Shown here piece after piece: positions 34,646 to 46,039 of a stretch of 64,000 bases of DNA (the stretch's first letter is position 1; the number at the start of each line of letters is the position of its first letter). The position numbers and the translations under genes are program-made. Source of the DNA: Lamellibrachia satsuma. Its lineage: Eukaryota > Annelida > Polychaeta > Sabellida > Siboglinidae. The DNA is taken from the NCBI GenBank assembly GCA_033239005.1, contig BSQZ01000061.1, forward strand, positions 2,687,501-2,751,500. Direction: 5' to 3'. The notes beneath the pieces are model-generated. The model saw only the letters and a list, made by a program, of their open reading frames with translations, was not told the origin of the DNA and searched no databases.

Positions 34646-34650
34646 CACAC
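34605..34650. repeat. (GCAC)n microsatellite
   Basis: Perfect GCAC tetranucleotide array ending in (CA)n. A short (GAGC)n follows at 34802-34818. Confidence 0.9.
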
Positions 34651-35857
34651 AAGAAGATGTCTGTCTACTTAAGCAAGGGTTTGTACTTCGCTGATATGTT
34701 CACAATGTCCATATATTTTTCACCATAAAACAAATTATTGTATGACTGGATCGTCTAAGAAACACCGGTCCTTCATATATCTGCCATGGGTCGTGCTCTT
34801 GTGAGCGAGCGAGCGAGCAGGGGCAGCTGAGAGAAGGAGATAGCTACACGGGTTGGCGTCGGCAATATCCGCGGTGGATCAGGTTTAATCAGAAATCTTC
34901 CAGTTAAATATCGAGTTTCTGTTATTGGAGAACTTGCACCAAAACAACAATGCCTATTTCATGTGTACTGGTATTTTTAAACCAAATATCGCATGCGCAT
35001 GCGCGACAACTAAGTGGACCACACGTTTAGGGAACATTAGGGACGTATTTTGAATCAAACCGGCATGATATGTGATGGATAGCCTAGTTAATTCAACATG
35101 CCAACATCAGGTTTTTGTTTTGCATTCTCCGCGCGATTTCTGTCTATATATAATTATGTTCGATGTTTTTAATCGTAAATACTTTCATATTTTGTATAAA
35201 AAACAAAACCCACATTGTATCGTTCTCACGTGTAGAACCATTACACGTCTACAAAGCGCTATTTCTTTATAGGCAATCCTTCAATGTCAGTACAATTGAA
35301 TTTAGGGGGAAGGGGGCGCTTAACAATTATAACAATCTATACTTATGTTGCCCTTTATTTTTTTACAAAATAGCCGTGTCGTTCTCACAAGGTTTCACAT
35401 ACAAGGCTTGTCGAGCAAGCCCTATACGCCTATAGAGCCACGAAGCCGGGGGAGAGCACAGGCAGCCCTTGTTACGTCACTGACTGACGTCACAGGTGCG
35501 GGGGCGTTGACAATTAGACGCGCCACAGATGCCGACCCAGCGTCGCTAATCAATTACATAAGTAACAAGTTTTAGATTATTGGCGTCCGCACTAGGTAAT
35601 CAGTCAGATTAGGCGCACTGGGCCGCAGTCAGCAGGAGACTGACCATGGAGAGTGATCTCTGGGCTTAACCATCGGAACTGATCGCCAAATCCAAGTGTG
35701 ATGTTGTCTATAAATCCTGAACTGAAGCTGTGGTAATTTGTTAACGCTATCCTTTAATGCTGATAGCATTCGCGGTGAATTCTGCAGGCTTTTCCGTTGG
35801 TTCATTATTAAGGGAAAACTTCGCTATGCACAACGAAGTAGGGCCGCGTTCGAACCA
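34651..35857. other. No gene supported; one NRF1-like site
   Basis: Intergenic. GCATGCGCATGCGC at 34991-35004 matches the NRF1 palindrome. No linked exon was found. Confidence 0.4.
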
Positions 35858-35950
35858 CTCTCTCTCCCCCTCTCTTCCTCTCCCCCTGTCCCCCTGTCCC
35901 CCTGGCCCCCTCTCCCCCATTCCCACTCTCCCTCTCTCTCCCTTTCTCCC
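35858..35950. repeat. CT-rich pyrimidine tract
   Basis: About 90 bp of CCCTCTC/CCCCTGT-type pyrimidine-rich low complexity. Confidence 0.9.
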
Positions 35951-36346
35951 AACAGGTCTTCGCAACTATGTTCTCCGCGTTGGAGACACCGATCGTAGAC
36001 CACACCGACAAGAGATGCTACCACAAACATCGTCGCATTTATTCCTTCGAATGTATCTTAGACGTGAAGTGAAGCGCACCCGTCCATGAGCATGTTGCGT
36101 TGGCGTGGCGGGCCGTGATTTCATTAGAGGGCGGTGGTCAGCGAGTGGTCGGCGGTACGACCACTGGCACTATCCGAACACACACGACCGATAACATCCC
36201 CGCTAAACTAATTGTCCAGATCAATGCCGCGTCCAGTCAACGCCCGTCCACGTTATGCAAGGCCGAGTAAGACCTGCCAAGGTCTGTGTGTCCGGCCAAA
36301 TAGCTGGCCAGTGGTCATTACACGCTCATTATTGCGCTGTCGTCCT

Positions 36347-36407
36347 GCGGGGCAGGGGAGCGGGGCCGAGGAGCGGGGCAGGGGACCGGGGCCGGGAGGC
36401 ACGGGAT
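36347..36407 (+). other. G-rich tract with G-quadruplex potential
   Basis: More than eight runs of three to four G (GGGGCAGGGGAGCGGGGCC and similar) separated by 1-6 bases on the plus strand. Fits an intramolecular quadruplex pattern. Confidence 0.7.
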
Positions 36408-36734
36408 GACGATACTCCAGTCTCCACGGGTGTCTACCCAGAATGCACCGAGCGCGATCGTCATCCGTCAATATATAAAAATATTGGGACGTCGGGCCTG
36501 CTGACCGCTGTATTGCTATGCAAGCGGTCACCGACTGGCACGTGTCACCATTTATAAGCTCTGGTATAACGACGCACACAATTTCAATTCAACTCACTCA
36601 TCCCTACACGACTGCTCTCGGAAATTCGCACATAATGCACATTACATATTTTCCTTGGGCGTCTCGATGGGCAATGGCGGCTTAATCTTAAATAAACCAA
36701 TTCCACACATGGCGTATTCGAGTGGTTTTCGCAG

Positions 36735-38052
36735 GAATGGACGGGGTAAGAGGAACGGACGTGGGAGAGGAAGAGACGGAGATATGGGAAGGGTCAGGGA
36801 GAGTAGAAGGGACGGGGATAGAAGAAGGGACAGGATAAAGGAATGGACAGGGAGAGAAGAAGGGACGGGGGAGAGGAAGATACGGGGAGAGAAGAAGGGA
36901 CGGGGAGAGAAGAAGGGACAGGAGAGAGGAAGGCAAAGGGAGAGAAGAAGGAACAGGAGAGAGGAAGGGGCAGGGAGAGATGAAGGGACGGGAGAGAGTA
37001 AGGGATGGGGAGAGAGAGGAAGGGACAGGGAGAGAAGAAGGGACGGGGAAAGAGGAAGGAAAAAGGAGAGAAGAAGGGACAGGAGAGGGGAATGAAAAAG
37101 GAGAGAAGACGGGGCATGGAGAGAGGAATTGACAGGGAGAGATGAAGGGACATGATAGAGGAAGGGAATGGGAGAGAAGATGGGGCATGGAGAGAGGAAG
37201 GGGCAGGGAGAGATGAAGGAACGGGGAGAGAGCCCGGGACAGGGAGAGAAGAAGGGACGGGAGAGAGGAATGAACAGGGAGAGATGAAGGGACAGGATAG
37301 AGGAAGGGAAAGAGAGAGAAAAGGGCACAGGAGAGAGGATGGGAAAGGGAGAAAAGAAGGGAAGGGGAGAGAAGAAGGAACAGGAGAGAGGAAGGGGCAG
37401 GGAGAGATGAAGGGACGGGAGAGAGTAAGGGATGGGGAGAGAGAGGAAGGGACAAGGAGAGAAGAAGGGACGGGGAGAGAGGAGGGAAAAAGGAGAGAAG
37501 AAGGGACAGGAGAGGGGAATGAAAAAGGAGAGAAGACGGGGCATGGAGAAAGGAATTGACAGGGAGAGATGAAGGGACAGGATAGAGGAAGGGAACGGGA
37601 GAGAAGATGGGGCATGGAGAGAGGAAGGGGCAGGGAGAGATGAAGGGACGGAAGAGAGTAAGGGACGGGAAGAGAAGATGGGATGAGAAGAGATAGGAAG
37701 GGAGAGGGAGATAAGAAGGGCCAGGGAGAGAGAGGAAGTGACATTGAGAGAGGAAGGGACAGTATTAAAAGAAGGGATATGGAGAGATGAAGGAAAGGGG
37801 AAAGAGGGAGGAACGGGGAGAGACGAAGGGACAGTGAAAGAAGAAGCGACGATGAGAGAAGAAGGGACAGGGAGAGAGTAAGGGACTAGGAGAGAGGAAG
37901 GGACGGGGAGAGAGGATAGGACGGGGAGAGAGGGGGGACGGGGAGAGCAGAACGGACAGGGACAAAGGAAAGGACGGGAAAGAGGATGGGACGGGAAAGA
38001 GGATGGGATTGGAAAAGAGGATGGGATTGGGGGTAGAGGAAGACAGTGGGGA
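36735..38052. repeat. 1.3-kb polypurine minisatellite with a 427-bp-offset duplication
   Basis: The plus strand is mostly G and A, composed of units of roughly 14-22 bp such as GAGAGAAGAAGGGACAGG. About 285 bp are duplicated at an offset of 427 bp (36930-37217 versus 37357-37644) with only scattered differences. The long Ser/Pro/Leu-rich and Arg/Glu-rich frames on both strands are repeat translations. Strong triplex (H-DNA) potential. Confidence 0.95.
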
Positions 38053-38444
38053 GAGGCCGCTTGGATGACGTTCTACAGCCGTAATGAGTGTATCGACGAG
38101 CCGTGGACACGGACGACTCGCCGACCCTCTGGCCGCTCGAAGTGCTCGCCGAATGGACGTTGGCAAGCTGCCAACTCGGCTAATATTCTCGCAGCCATTG
38201 ATTCCGGCTATTGATCCATGTTCCAGTGCGTCAACAGGTGGCGTAGTTGGGCAGCGTATCGCGTGTCTTTTGTGTCCGTTGTTGTCCTTCTTGTGTTTCT
38301 TTTGTGGTCCGGCGAATGGCCAACTAAGCACGGGCGGCTGGACAGCAGAGTGACTGAAATTGTCATGTAATCTGATCAACTGTATTAAATATCTATATTT
38401 ATGGAATCGAAAGAATTGACTTAGATCGGATAACTTACAAACGT
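38053..38444. other. No gene seen
   Basis: Intergenic. Overlapping plus and minus frames at 38084-38379 have no motif. Confidence 0.4.
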
Positions 38445-38812
38445 GTTAATAACATTATGCTACAGTAATATAGGTAGTATTAATAACATTATGCTATAGT
38501 AATATAGCTAGTATCAATAACATTATGTTATAGTAATATAACTAGTATTAATAACATTATGTTATAGTAATATAGCTAGTATTAATAACATTATGCTACA
38601 GTAATATAGCTAGTATTAATAACATTATGCTATAGTAATATAGGTAGTATTAATAATATTATGCTATAGTAATATAGCTAGTATTAATAACATTATGTTA
38701 TAGTAATATAACTAGTATTAATAACATTATGTTATAGCAATATAGCTAGTATTAATAACATTATGCTATAGTAATATAGCTAGTATTAATAACATTATGC
38801 TACAGCTATATA
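38445..38812. repeat. 34-bp minisatellite, about 11 copies
   Basis: The unit contains ATTAATAACATTATGCTATA followed by GTAATATAGCTAGT. Variants C/T at two positions and A/G at one are mixed along the array. The right edge runs into an imperfect palindrome centred near 38815. Confidence 0.95.
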
Positions 38813-38872
38813 GCTATAGCTACAGCATATAGAGCCGGACCACGTTTACAATTTTTTCGCCGAATCTCGACA

Positions 38873-39043
38873 GGATCCGATCAAAAATAATGTAATTATT
38901 AGTCCGATGATTTCTCTAAAACTAGATAACACATTTGTGCAAATGAGCCGGCATTTCGTAGTGGACACTAGAAAGGTTTGATTTTTCTAGAAATTATTCT
39001 AAAACGAGACGGACTAAAAATCGAACCGAGGAGGAATCTTTAA
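38873..39043 (+). mobile_element. Diverged fragment of TTAA-bounded repeat A
   Basis: Aligns with the right part of the copies at 29765-30272 and 51024-51535. It shares GTCCGATGATTTC, then TAGTGGACACTAG-AAAGGTTTGATTTTT, then AAACGAGAC. It also ends at TTAA (39040-39043). It is clearly older than the other copies, and the left part is not recognisable. Confidence 0.65.
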
Positions 39044-39820
39044 TAAACAACAGAATTATTTCGTGCATTCGTGATTCGAAAAATCGAAGTGAGCCGAACG
39101 TGGTGGGGCCTATTTGGCCCGGGTGTAACGGAGATAAATCTTAGCGAAGCGTCTCATTGGAACAAATTTCATTTGCACGTTTAGGTAGATCCACCAGGAG
39201 TGATAACACTATCAGTGTCTGTCACCACTGGTTCGCGAGGATGTCGTATCGTGTTATGCGAATCATCGGTGCGGGGCCTATTTAAGCGTGGGCGCCACCA
39301 CGGAGCGAACTTTCAGGAGACTGTCGGGGAAACGTGCAACATAAACAACGCCTGCTTGGACGGTGCGCCACTTGGCGTCTGGTTCTTTATTGACACAGCG
39401 TGCTGCATATTGACAATTCTCTCGTCCTATCAAGCAGCGCTTGGACGCTGGAAATAGCCACAATAAAAAAGTCCCAATGCAATTTGGTGTGGACGATTTT
39501 TTAAAATTGCCTTTCCGAAGAGGAATAACCGCTTTCCGCGTGAATGTAAGTTTATAATGCGTTTGATGTTTTCATTTAATAGAATGTATGCTGCATCAAT
39601 TTGTTATCGAAAACAAGCAATCGTTTTATCACTGTACGTGTTCGCCAGTTAGACGTGGACTGTTGCTGGAGGCTCAACTAATAAAAATGGCGCCAGACTC
39701 GTCTGTCTGGGCGTTTGGGGGAGCTCTTTGGGCTGTTTGTCCCTATCAAGCCCGGACCTTGTGTCCCTATCACGCCCAGTCATGTGTTCGTGTCGCTAGG
39801 CTGTCTCGATACAACCGTTT
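39044..39820. other. No gene supported
   Basis: CpG-rich intergenic sequence. A frame at 39200-39457 (85 codons) is open on the plus strand but has no motif. Confidence 0.4.
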
Positions 39821-39865
39821 ACGTGTGTGCGTGCGTATGTGTGTATGCGTGCGTGCGTGCGTGCG

Positions 39866-39896
<31 letters not shown>

Positions 39897-39943
39897 ATGT
39901 GCGTGCGTGCGTGTGGGTGTGTGCGCGTGTGTGTGCGTGCGTG
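39821..39943. repeat. (GTGC/GTGT)n microsatellite
   Basis: Alternating GTGC and GTGT tetranucleotides with a few interruptions. Confidence 0.9.
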
Positions 39944-39960
39944 TTATATTTATGATGGGC

Positions 39961-40122
39961 TGACTGTGTACGGGCCACGACTGCCAGTGACTGTGTAAGG
40001 GCCACGGCTCCTACTGACTGTGTACGGGCCACGGCTCCCACTGACTGTGTACGGGCCGCTGTTCCCACTGACTGTGTACGGGCCACGGCTCCCACTGACT
40101 GTGTACGGGCCACGGCTGACAC
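39961..40122. repeat. 27-bp minisatellite, 6-7 copies
   Basis: The unit is TGACTGTGTACGGGCCACGG plus CTCCCAC. It immediately follows the GTGC/GTGT array. Confidence 0.95.
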
Positions 40123-40863
40123 ACTGACAGACACACACACAAACGTGTCGTTATGTCCTCAACACGCGCGGTCTATTCGGGGCCACCTGGGCCGGCAAAT
40201 ACCTCGGGTGGACACGGATGTTTTACTGATAAGATCAGACGGCAGAAGATGCGCACTTGGCGAGGCCGGCTGATCAGATACATGTCTTCAATGCAGTATT
40301 TGTTCCACATGCATGGGTCATTTCCCCTAAGACTTCCCTGAAAATGTATCGAATATCGCTGTTATCGGCGGTCAAACCACGAGCGAATTTAGGATGTGGT
40401 GTAGAGGCGCGTGGAATCCACTCAGCTGGTCGGAAATTGCTACATATAACTGTTCGCTGGAGCGGACATTTGTACAATGTTTATCCGAAATGTATTTGTT
40501 CATAATTCACAAGTTTATGTAATCACACTGCTCTATAACACGCATAATGGGCACCTTTCCAAGGTTGGTTGCAAAGCCATATATATATAAGTACACGCCC
40601 ACGGTAAAATCGTCACCTGATAAGCGTCATATATGCGACGATTAAGTGGTCGCTGCACGAGTTGTACACGACTGTACACTGAATGTACAGCACCATATGT
40701 AATCTCTTAGTTGCGTAGCAGTCGGCCGGTAGGTCTTCAACAATGTACCAACATTGAACAATAACGCGGTGCGATACAACGAACTTGATAACATGCATGC
40801 GTAAATAATAGTATTCATCTACGGTATTGATATTGAATTGTGCAGATTCAAGGTGTTGTACTA
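40123..40863. other. No gene supported
   Basis: Intergenic. The candidate promoter at 40864 could drive transcription leftwards into it, but no exon is evident. Confidence 0.35.
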
Positions 40864-40902
40864 TGCGCATGCGCCGGAAGTGGTCGCTCAAAGATGGCGC
40901 CT
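40864..40902 (+). promoter_or_regulatory. Promoter-like NRF1 + ETS + YY1 cluster
   Basis: Within 38 bp lie TGCGCATGCGC (NRF1, 40864-40874), CCGGAAGTG (ETS/GABP, overlapping, 40873-40881) and AAAGATGGCGCC (YY1, about 40889-40900). These three sites together mark housekeeping and often bidirectional promoters in animals. The ATG inside the YY1 site opens a 15-codon frame, MAPTYNVGGLTVIKI, then stop. That could be a uORF or the first codons of an exon whose donor I cannot place. No downstream coding exon is seen, so the associated gene is unknown. Confidence 0.45.
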
Positions 40903-41106
40903 ACGTACAACGTCGGCGGTTTAACTGTTATCAAGATATAAAAAGGGATTTGACGAATGCAACACACTCCAAGTGGCAAAGCATAGTATATTGCCAACAG
41001 TACCATCGAAGAGTCGTATTATATAGTATGTCTGTTTATTATATACGCTTCTAATCATTCCCATCATCGTCACTTTATGGAGCAAATGCACACGACATTT
41101 CAATAG

Positions 41107-41372
41107 TTAGAGATAGAGATCACCACATCTGTGAGTCCACGACAGGTTGTCTTCCATTTTCCTGTGTAGGATGTTTGACTTCCCCTGGCATAGACACCAG
41201 GTAGAAGGGACCAAAGGCTTTTTGTGTCTCTTCCGAAAGACACGGGCAAAGTGGGGTGAACGAATTTGCCCAAGTTTCGAAACGGCAGCAGGTGGTTTTG
41301 AACTGCGATCCCCTCAACCGAAAGTCCAACGTATACTCGCACAAAACCATCGCGCCCAGTCAGTCGAAAGGC
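41107..41372 (-). mobile_element. tRNA-derived SINE with conserved core hairpin, copy 1
   Basis: Read on the minus strand, the head is tRNA-like, with an A-box-like region near 41355 and a B-box-like CAGTTCAAAACC near 41295. A core at 41244-41283 follows, and then a family-specific body with a small CCTGG...CCAGG stem. The core aligns without gaps to 52745-52784 at 33 of 40 positions. It forms a 7-bp stem (GGGCAAA with TTTGCCC). The architecture (tRNA head, then a conserved central domain) fits core-domain SINEs. Which domain it is (V, Meta, Nin or other) is not determined. Confidence 0.65.
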
Positions 41373-43980
41373 CATGAAAGTGTCTCGCCTCGTGTCGTTG
41401 TAGAACAAACCATATAATTATTAATTATCATGAGCAACAACGTGGGGCCTGCACTCACCTGCTAAACTACACCAATGCGACCTGGTCTACATACTATAGA
41501 CCAGAACCAGGGCTACGCGATCAGCTGCCCTGCACCAGTGCTCCCCAGACAGCCCTGCACCAGTGCTCCCCAGACAGACAACAGTTAATATATGCGGCTA
41601 ATACAGAGTCATGAACAGTATCGGAAGAAGAAAAATATTAATTGTCACTAGAACTAAATCTACGCTATATTAAATTAATCACACCGCCCTATAAAATGTC
41701 CAATCGTTTGTAGGATCCTAGCAGAAAGGTCCGTATAGAACCATGCAATGGTTAACCAGATCCATACCCTAAATATATTTGAAAATCAATACTTTATTAA
41801 AAAAAAATTGTACTCCATTGTATAGGTACTGGTTATATAAAATGCCAAATGGCGTTTATTGACAAACCTATATTTTCATAGCAATGAGAATTGAAGCCGA
41901 AATTGTGTTGAAACCAGTGAACACTTCTTCTTCGTATTCCGCATTCTGCAAGGTCACCAAGTAGCTGTATATATGATTTGGATTCTTTGTCTATGTTTTG
42001 GAACATCTCTTTCTTCGCTTATTCTGTTTGAATGGTTGTCAACGCAACGCAACGCACGTGTCCCAAGTTAGAGATCAGCTAATACAGGGAACACCAAGCA
42101 CGCAGGGTGTGTTACAGACAAAGAATTAATGTGTGCTCAAGTACACACGAAACGCTATCTTGCACACCCCCTCCAAACTATTCGAATTGGTCGTGTTACG
42201 CTTCTAAGTCATTGTCGGCCCTACAACTTACAAAAATTAGCATTAACAGTAGCACCAGCTACGCGGGGTTTGTCACATAAGACATGCTACACTTACACTT
42301 AACAACCTCCTGCTGGTGGGTAAACATGAATAAACACTTGAGACGTCAGGTGCGGATCTTAGCTTGTTGGCGGGGGTCTCAGTCAGGCGTAGTCACAGAT
42401 TTTTTAAAAAAATATTGTGTCGTTCTACTTACGAACCGGGGGAGAGGTAACGGGACGACACGCGTGTCGTTAAACTTACAGAAGGGTTCATATTAGCGGG
42501 ATACCCGACTGCTAATATTTCAGTCTTTATATAATGACACTAGTTCCGATGTAGGCCTATATACGTTGTCCTTTACAACAATATTTGACACAGGGGGATC
42601 TAAGACCCCCTTCATGGTCTAGGGGAGGTCTTGAGACCCCTAAGACCTCCCTGGATCCGCTGTAATGTTCACGGGTACTCGCACTGTCTGTGCAACGAAC
42701 GGTGACAGTCATTGTCCATGGACACCGACGATGTTGCTGCGTTCGTATCAGAGAATCTTTACCCGAACCGCCAATAACGTTGTTCTGCCCACCTAGAAGC
42801 GCAGGTTGTCTTACTGCGGATGCGTAATAAATCACGCGGTTTACAACACTTTTCTCACACCGCGTTCACACGCAGAAATACACGCGGAAAAATTTACAAA
42901 AACGTACACACGTGACAGAAACAGAGAAACAATCACGTAGGGACACCGAGGCTTTCAAACACAAACGCAAGCGCACGAACTTATTTGGAATCAATTCTAA
43001 TTTTAACACACTATAATTTAATGTTAATTATACATAATGATTTTTATGTGATAATTCAACATATTAATATTCAACGCAACGTTGTTGTTCCTTGGTGGTC
43101 TGTGCCAACTAGCAACATGATAACCTTTAAATATTTGCACAGGCGTCGGAATTTATTGACTATTGAGGTGGGGACGAAATTGATGGCTGCAAGCCACGGC
43201 CTCGGATGCAGGTGAGGGCCACATGCCCCCCCCCCACCAAATCCGGGCCTGGATTCTAGCAAACACTGGGTAAATATTGGGGGTATATTCGAGACACCGA
43301 TTCCAAATAACGGGGAGTGGCCCCCCGGGTCTGACTCATATGATTGGAAATAATCGTTGTATTGTTGTCATACAGTGAATGTTAATTTCTTTTGACATAC
43401 TAATTCCTTTGCAATTAACAAGCTCTTTGTCAGTGTGATCATATATTTTACAAATGTGAACTATAATATTTTTTCTCATTGAAATTATTTGTATTTCCTC
43501 TCAAGCTCGATCGCGTGTTTAGTTACACATACTTCCGCAAACAAAAAGTGTACAATGGATATACAAAATCATGGTAAGTGATAGGAACACAAGTTCATAA
43601 GAAAATAAGGTCAAGAGACTCAACACTTTAATAGTCGCTATCGAGGAGCCACCTTCAATAAATTAAATTAAATCAAGTTACTAGGCCAACTTACTTACAT
43701 TCTTGGCTGACATGACAGCTTGAATAGAAACTTATCATCAACTATAATCAACTAATTCACTTATATGCTTTCGACAGCCAAAAATAACCGAAGAAATGGG
43801 ACATTTTGCAGACATTCCGTGTGTTCTGCAGCCGCGGAACAATATATCCAGGATATACTTCTGAACAGTTAGTTTCTGATAAATACTGGTTCAGGAATAT
43901 TGTCCGCGGAGTTAATGGTGAGAATATTGTCCACCAAGGTATTGGTGGGGACGCATTGCAAGAGGGATGCTAACTTGTGA
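41373..43980. other. Intergenic stretch, no gene supported
   Basis: It contains a 24-bp duplication (CCCTGCACCAGTGCTCCCCAG unit) at 41527-41576 and a hairpin at 42619-42652. In the hairpin GGTCT-AGGGG pairs with CCCCTA-AGACC. A C-run lies at 43226-43235. Otherwise nothing recognised. Confidence 0.4.
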
Positions 43981-44862
43981 GTACATTGCTAAATTGTTAT
44001 TGCTAAATTGTTATTGCTAAATTGTTATTGCCAAACTGTTATTGCGTGTCACGTGACTACACGAATAGCAATATTTTCCTTTCTATGGTTGTGCGACTGG
44101 GTCAGCGAACATTCCACGATTCTATCTGACTGGTCAGCGTATAGGCTACAGGGATCAGCCTGCAGTTACATTTCCCACTGGTGGCCATGTTAACGTTTTG
44201 AATGAGTACAAGTAAACGTGACCATAACAATTCTGAAACTTCTTACCTGCCGTTGTCGTCATCTCATTGACATGCTTATCGAGTTTAGTTAAAATCACAT
44301 GTTTCTAACTCTTTTAAAATGTCTGAACGTGCCATACCCGTCAATGTTTACCAATTTCTGCATGAATTACTACGCACATGTGCATTGTGGCGAAAAAATT
44401 GCCAAAAATGCTTCCGCCTGTTGAAATCATCTAAAAATGCACAGTTACACTGTCAACATGTTACACTGTCAACATGTTACACTGTCAACATGTTCTACCA
44501 GCAAACTTGCCAATGTGTCTGCTCAAATGCAGTTATGTCAGATGATATGATTTTGTTTAAATACCACTTAAAATTACTATGCCCTACATTCGTCTGTAAC
44601 ACACAAGGAAGTGTAACCGAGGCATAATCCCACACACCAGGAAGTGTAACCGAGGCATAATCCCTTCATTGCTCAACTCGTGTGCGCACCGCCGCGCTCG
44701 GGGCGTTATTTTCTGGAACTACACACGCTTTCAGATGCCGACGACAATACTGAGAACGATAACTTATTAGTCTTTTCTGAATATGAACAAAGGAAATAGG
44801 CATTTTTTATATTTTACAATAACACTAAACATTAAAACACCACCACACATCGTCACTGTACA
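43981..44862 (+). mobile_element. TIR element B, copy 1 (interrupted)
   Basis: Starts with GTACATTGCTAAATTGTT, matching the left end of the element at 57726. Here a 14-bp piece of the terminus (ATTGCTAAATTGTT) is amplified to four copies (43984-44041). Homology to copy 2 covers about 44042-44160 (GTGCGACTGGGTCA, GACTGGTCAGCGT) and resumes at 44675-44862 (CAACTCGTGTGCGCACCGCC, ATTTTCTGGAACTAC, ACACCACCAC). About 515 bp unrelated to copy 2 lie between. Inside that insert are a triplicated ACACTGTCAACATGTT (44445-44493) and a 33-bp duplication (44597-44662). The right terminus is not identified and may lie beyond the GGTC array. Confidence 0.7.
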
Positions 44863-44897
44863 ATATTATGTACATGGAACACTTTAATTTGATAAAT

Positions 44898-45446
44898 GTC
44901 GGTCGGTCGGTCGGTCGGTCGGTCGGTCGGTCGGTCGGTCGGTCGGTCGGTCGGTCGGTCGGTCGGTCGGTCGGTCGGTCGGTCGGTCGGTCGGTCGGTC
45001 GGTCGGTCGGTCGGTCGGTCGGTCGGTCGGTCGGTCGGTCGGTCGGTCGGTCGGTCGGTCGGTCGGTCGGTCGGTCGGTCGGTCGGTCGGTCGGTCGGTC
45101 GGTCGGTCGGTCGGTCGGTCGGTCGGTCGGTCGGTCGGTCGGTCGGTCGGTCGGTCGGTCGGTCGGTCGGTCGGTCGGTCGGTCGGTCGGTCGGTCGGTC
45201 GGTCGGTCGGTCGGTCGGTCGGTCGGTCGGTCGGTCGGTCGGTCGGTCGGTCGGTCGGTCGGTCGGTCGGTCGGTCGGTCGGTCGGTCGGTCGGTCGGTC
45301 GGTCGGTCGGTCGGTCGGTCGGTCGGTCGGTCGGTCGGTCGGTCGGTCGGTCGGTCGGTCGGTCGGTCGGTCGGTCGGTCGGTCGGTCGGTCGGTCGGTC
45401 GGTCGGTCGGTCGGTCGGTCGGTCGGTCGGTCGGTCGGTCGGTCGG
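44898..45446. repeat. Perfect (GGTC)n array, 136 full units
   Basis: From 44901 to 45444 there are 136 uninterrupted GGTC units (544 bp) with partial units on both sides. No substitution is visible. Every unit junction carries a CpG. VGRS and PTDR polypeptides on both strands are repeat translations. Confidence 0.98.
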
Positions 45447-46039
45447 ATTTTCTTATCGTCCAATAAACAAACGACCACACGTATCTGCAGCGCACGCCGC
45501 ACGTAGAAATGGCATCAATTATCACTGCTATCAGGTGCGCTGGAGCCCGTCTATTCAGCGAGGAATGTGCACTGGGGCTTAGGGAGCGCGTCTAGGGGGT
45601 CGGGGCATCACCCCCCCACTGGGGGGGTCTCTGCCATATGTCAGTTATTTAGGTTCGTGACATTTTTCTCTTAAAAGAAGATGCTCATATCAAGTGTCGA
45701 CCTTTCTATATAAAGGAGATTCGTGCGTAAAGATGAACATTTCATTGACAGAAGGCGACAGTCACTCAAACAACACGACTAGTTGTTACAGTGCTCATTA
45801 GTTGACTCTGTGTTGAGCACAAATAACTCGGCAACAAACACACCGAAAATATTATTTTAAACAACTTTCACCGGATATGAAAACTCAAGTTTCTAGTGTA
45901 GATCCCAACTGAAATTTACACAACAATTAAGATAGACTAACTATTTACATCGTTACATACAACTATTGCGACGCATCGACAGTTGGGTGTACCCCCCCGT
46001 ACTGTAACATCTGTCTGTTCGATTCAACGTATTTCCAAA
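45447..46039. other. No gene seen
   Basis: AATAAACAAACGACCACACG just after the array weakly resembles the inner right end of element B copy 2 (AATAAACACACGACTCGCG). The rest is unassigned. A ACCCCCCCACTGGGGGGGT hairpin lies near 45609. Confidence 0.4.

Noticed and set aside
36642..38379. Minus-strand ORFs of up to 316 codons, Ser/Pro/Leu-rich
   Set aside because: Several frames are open at once over the polypurine array, and the residues simply follow CCCTCTCTCC-type repeats.
41100..41408. Minus- and plus-strand ORFs of 76-102 codons
   Set aside because: They lie entirely within the SINE copy, whose tRNA-like head and core explain the sequence.
44825..45582. VGRS and PTDR polypeptide ORFs of more than 200 codons
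   Set aside because: Pure translation of the GGTC array, open in multiple frames on both strands.
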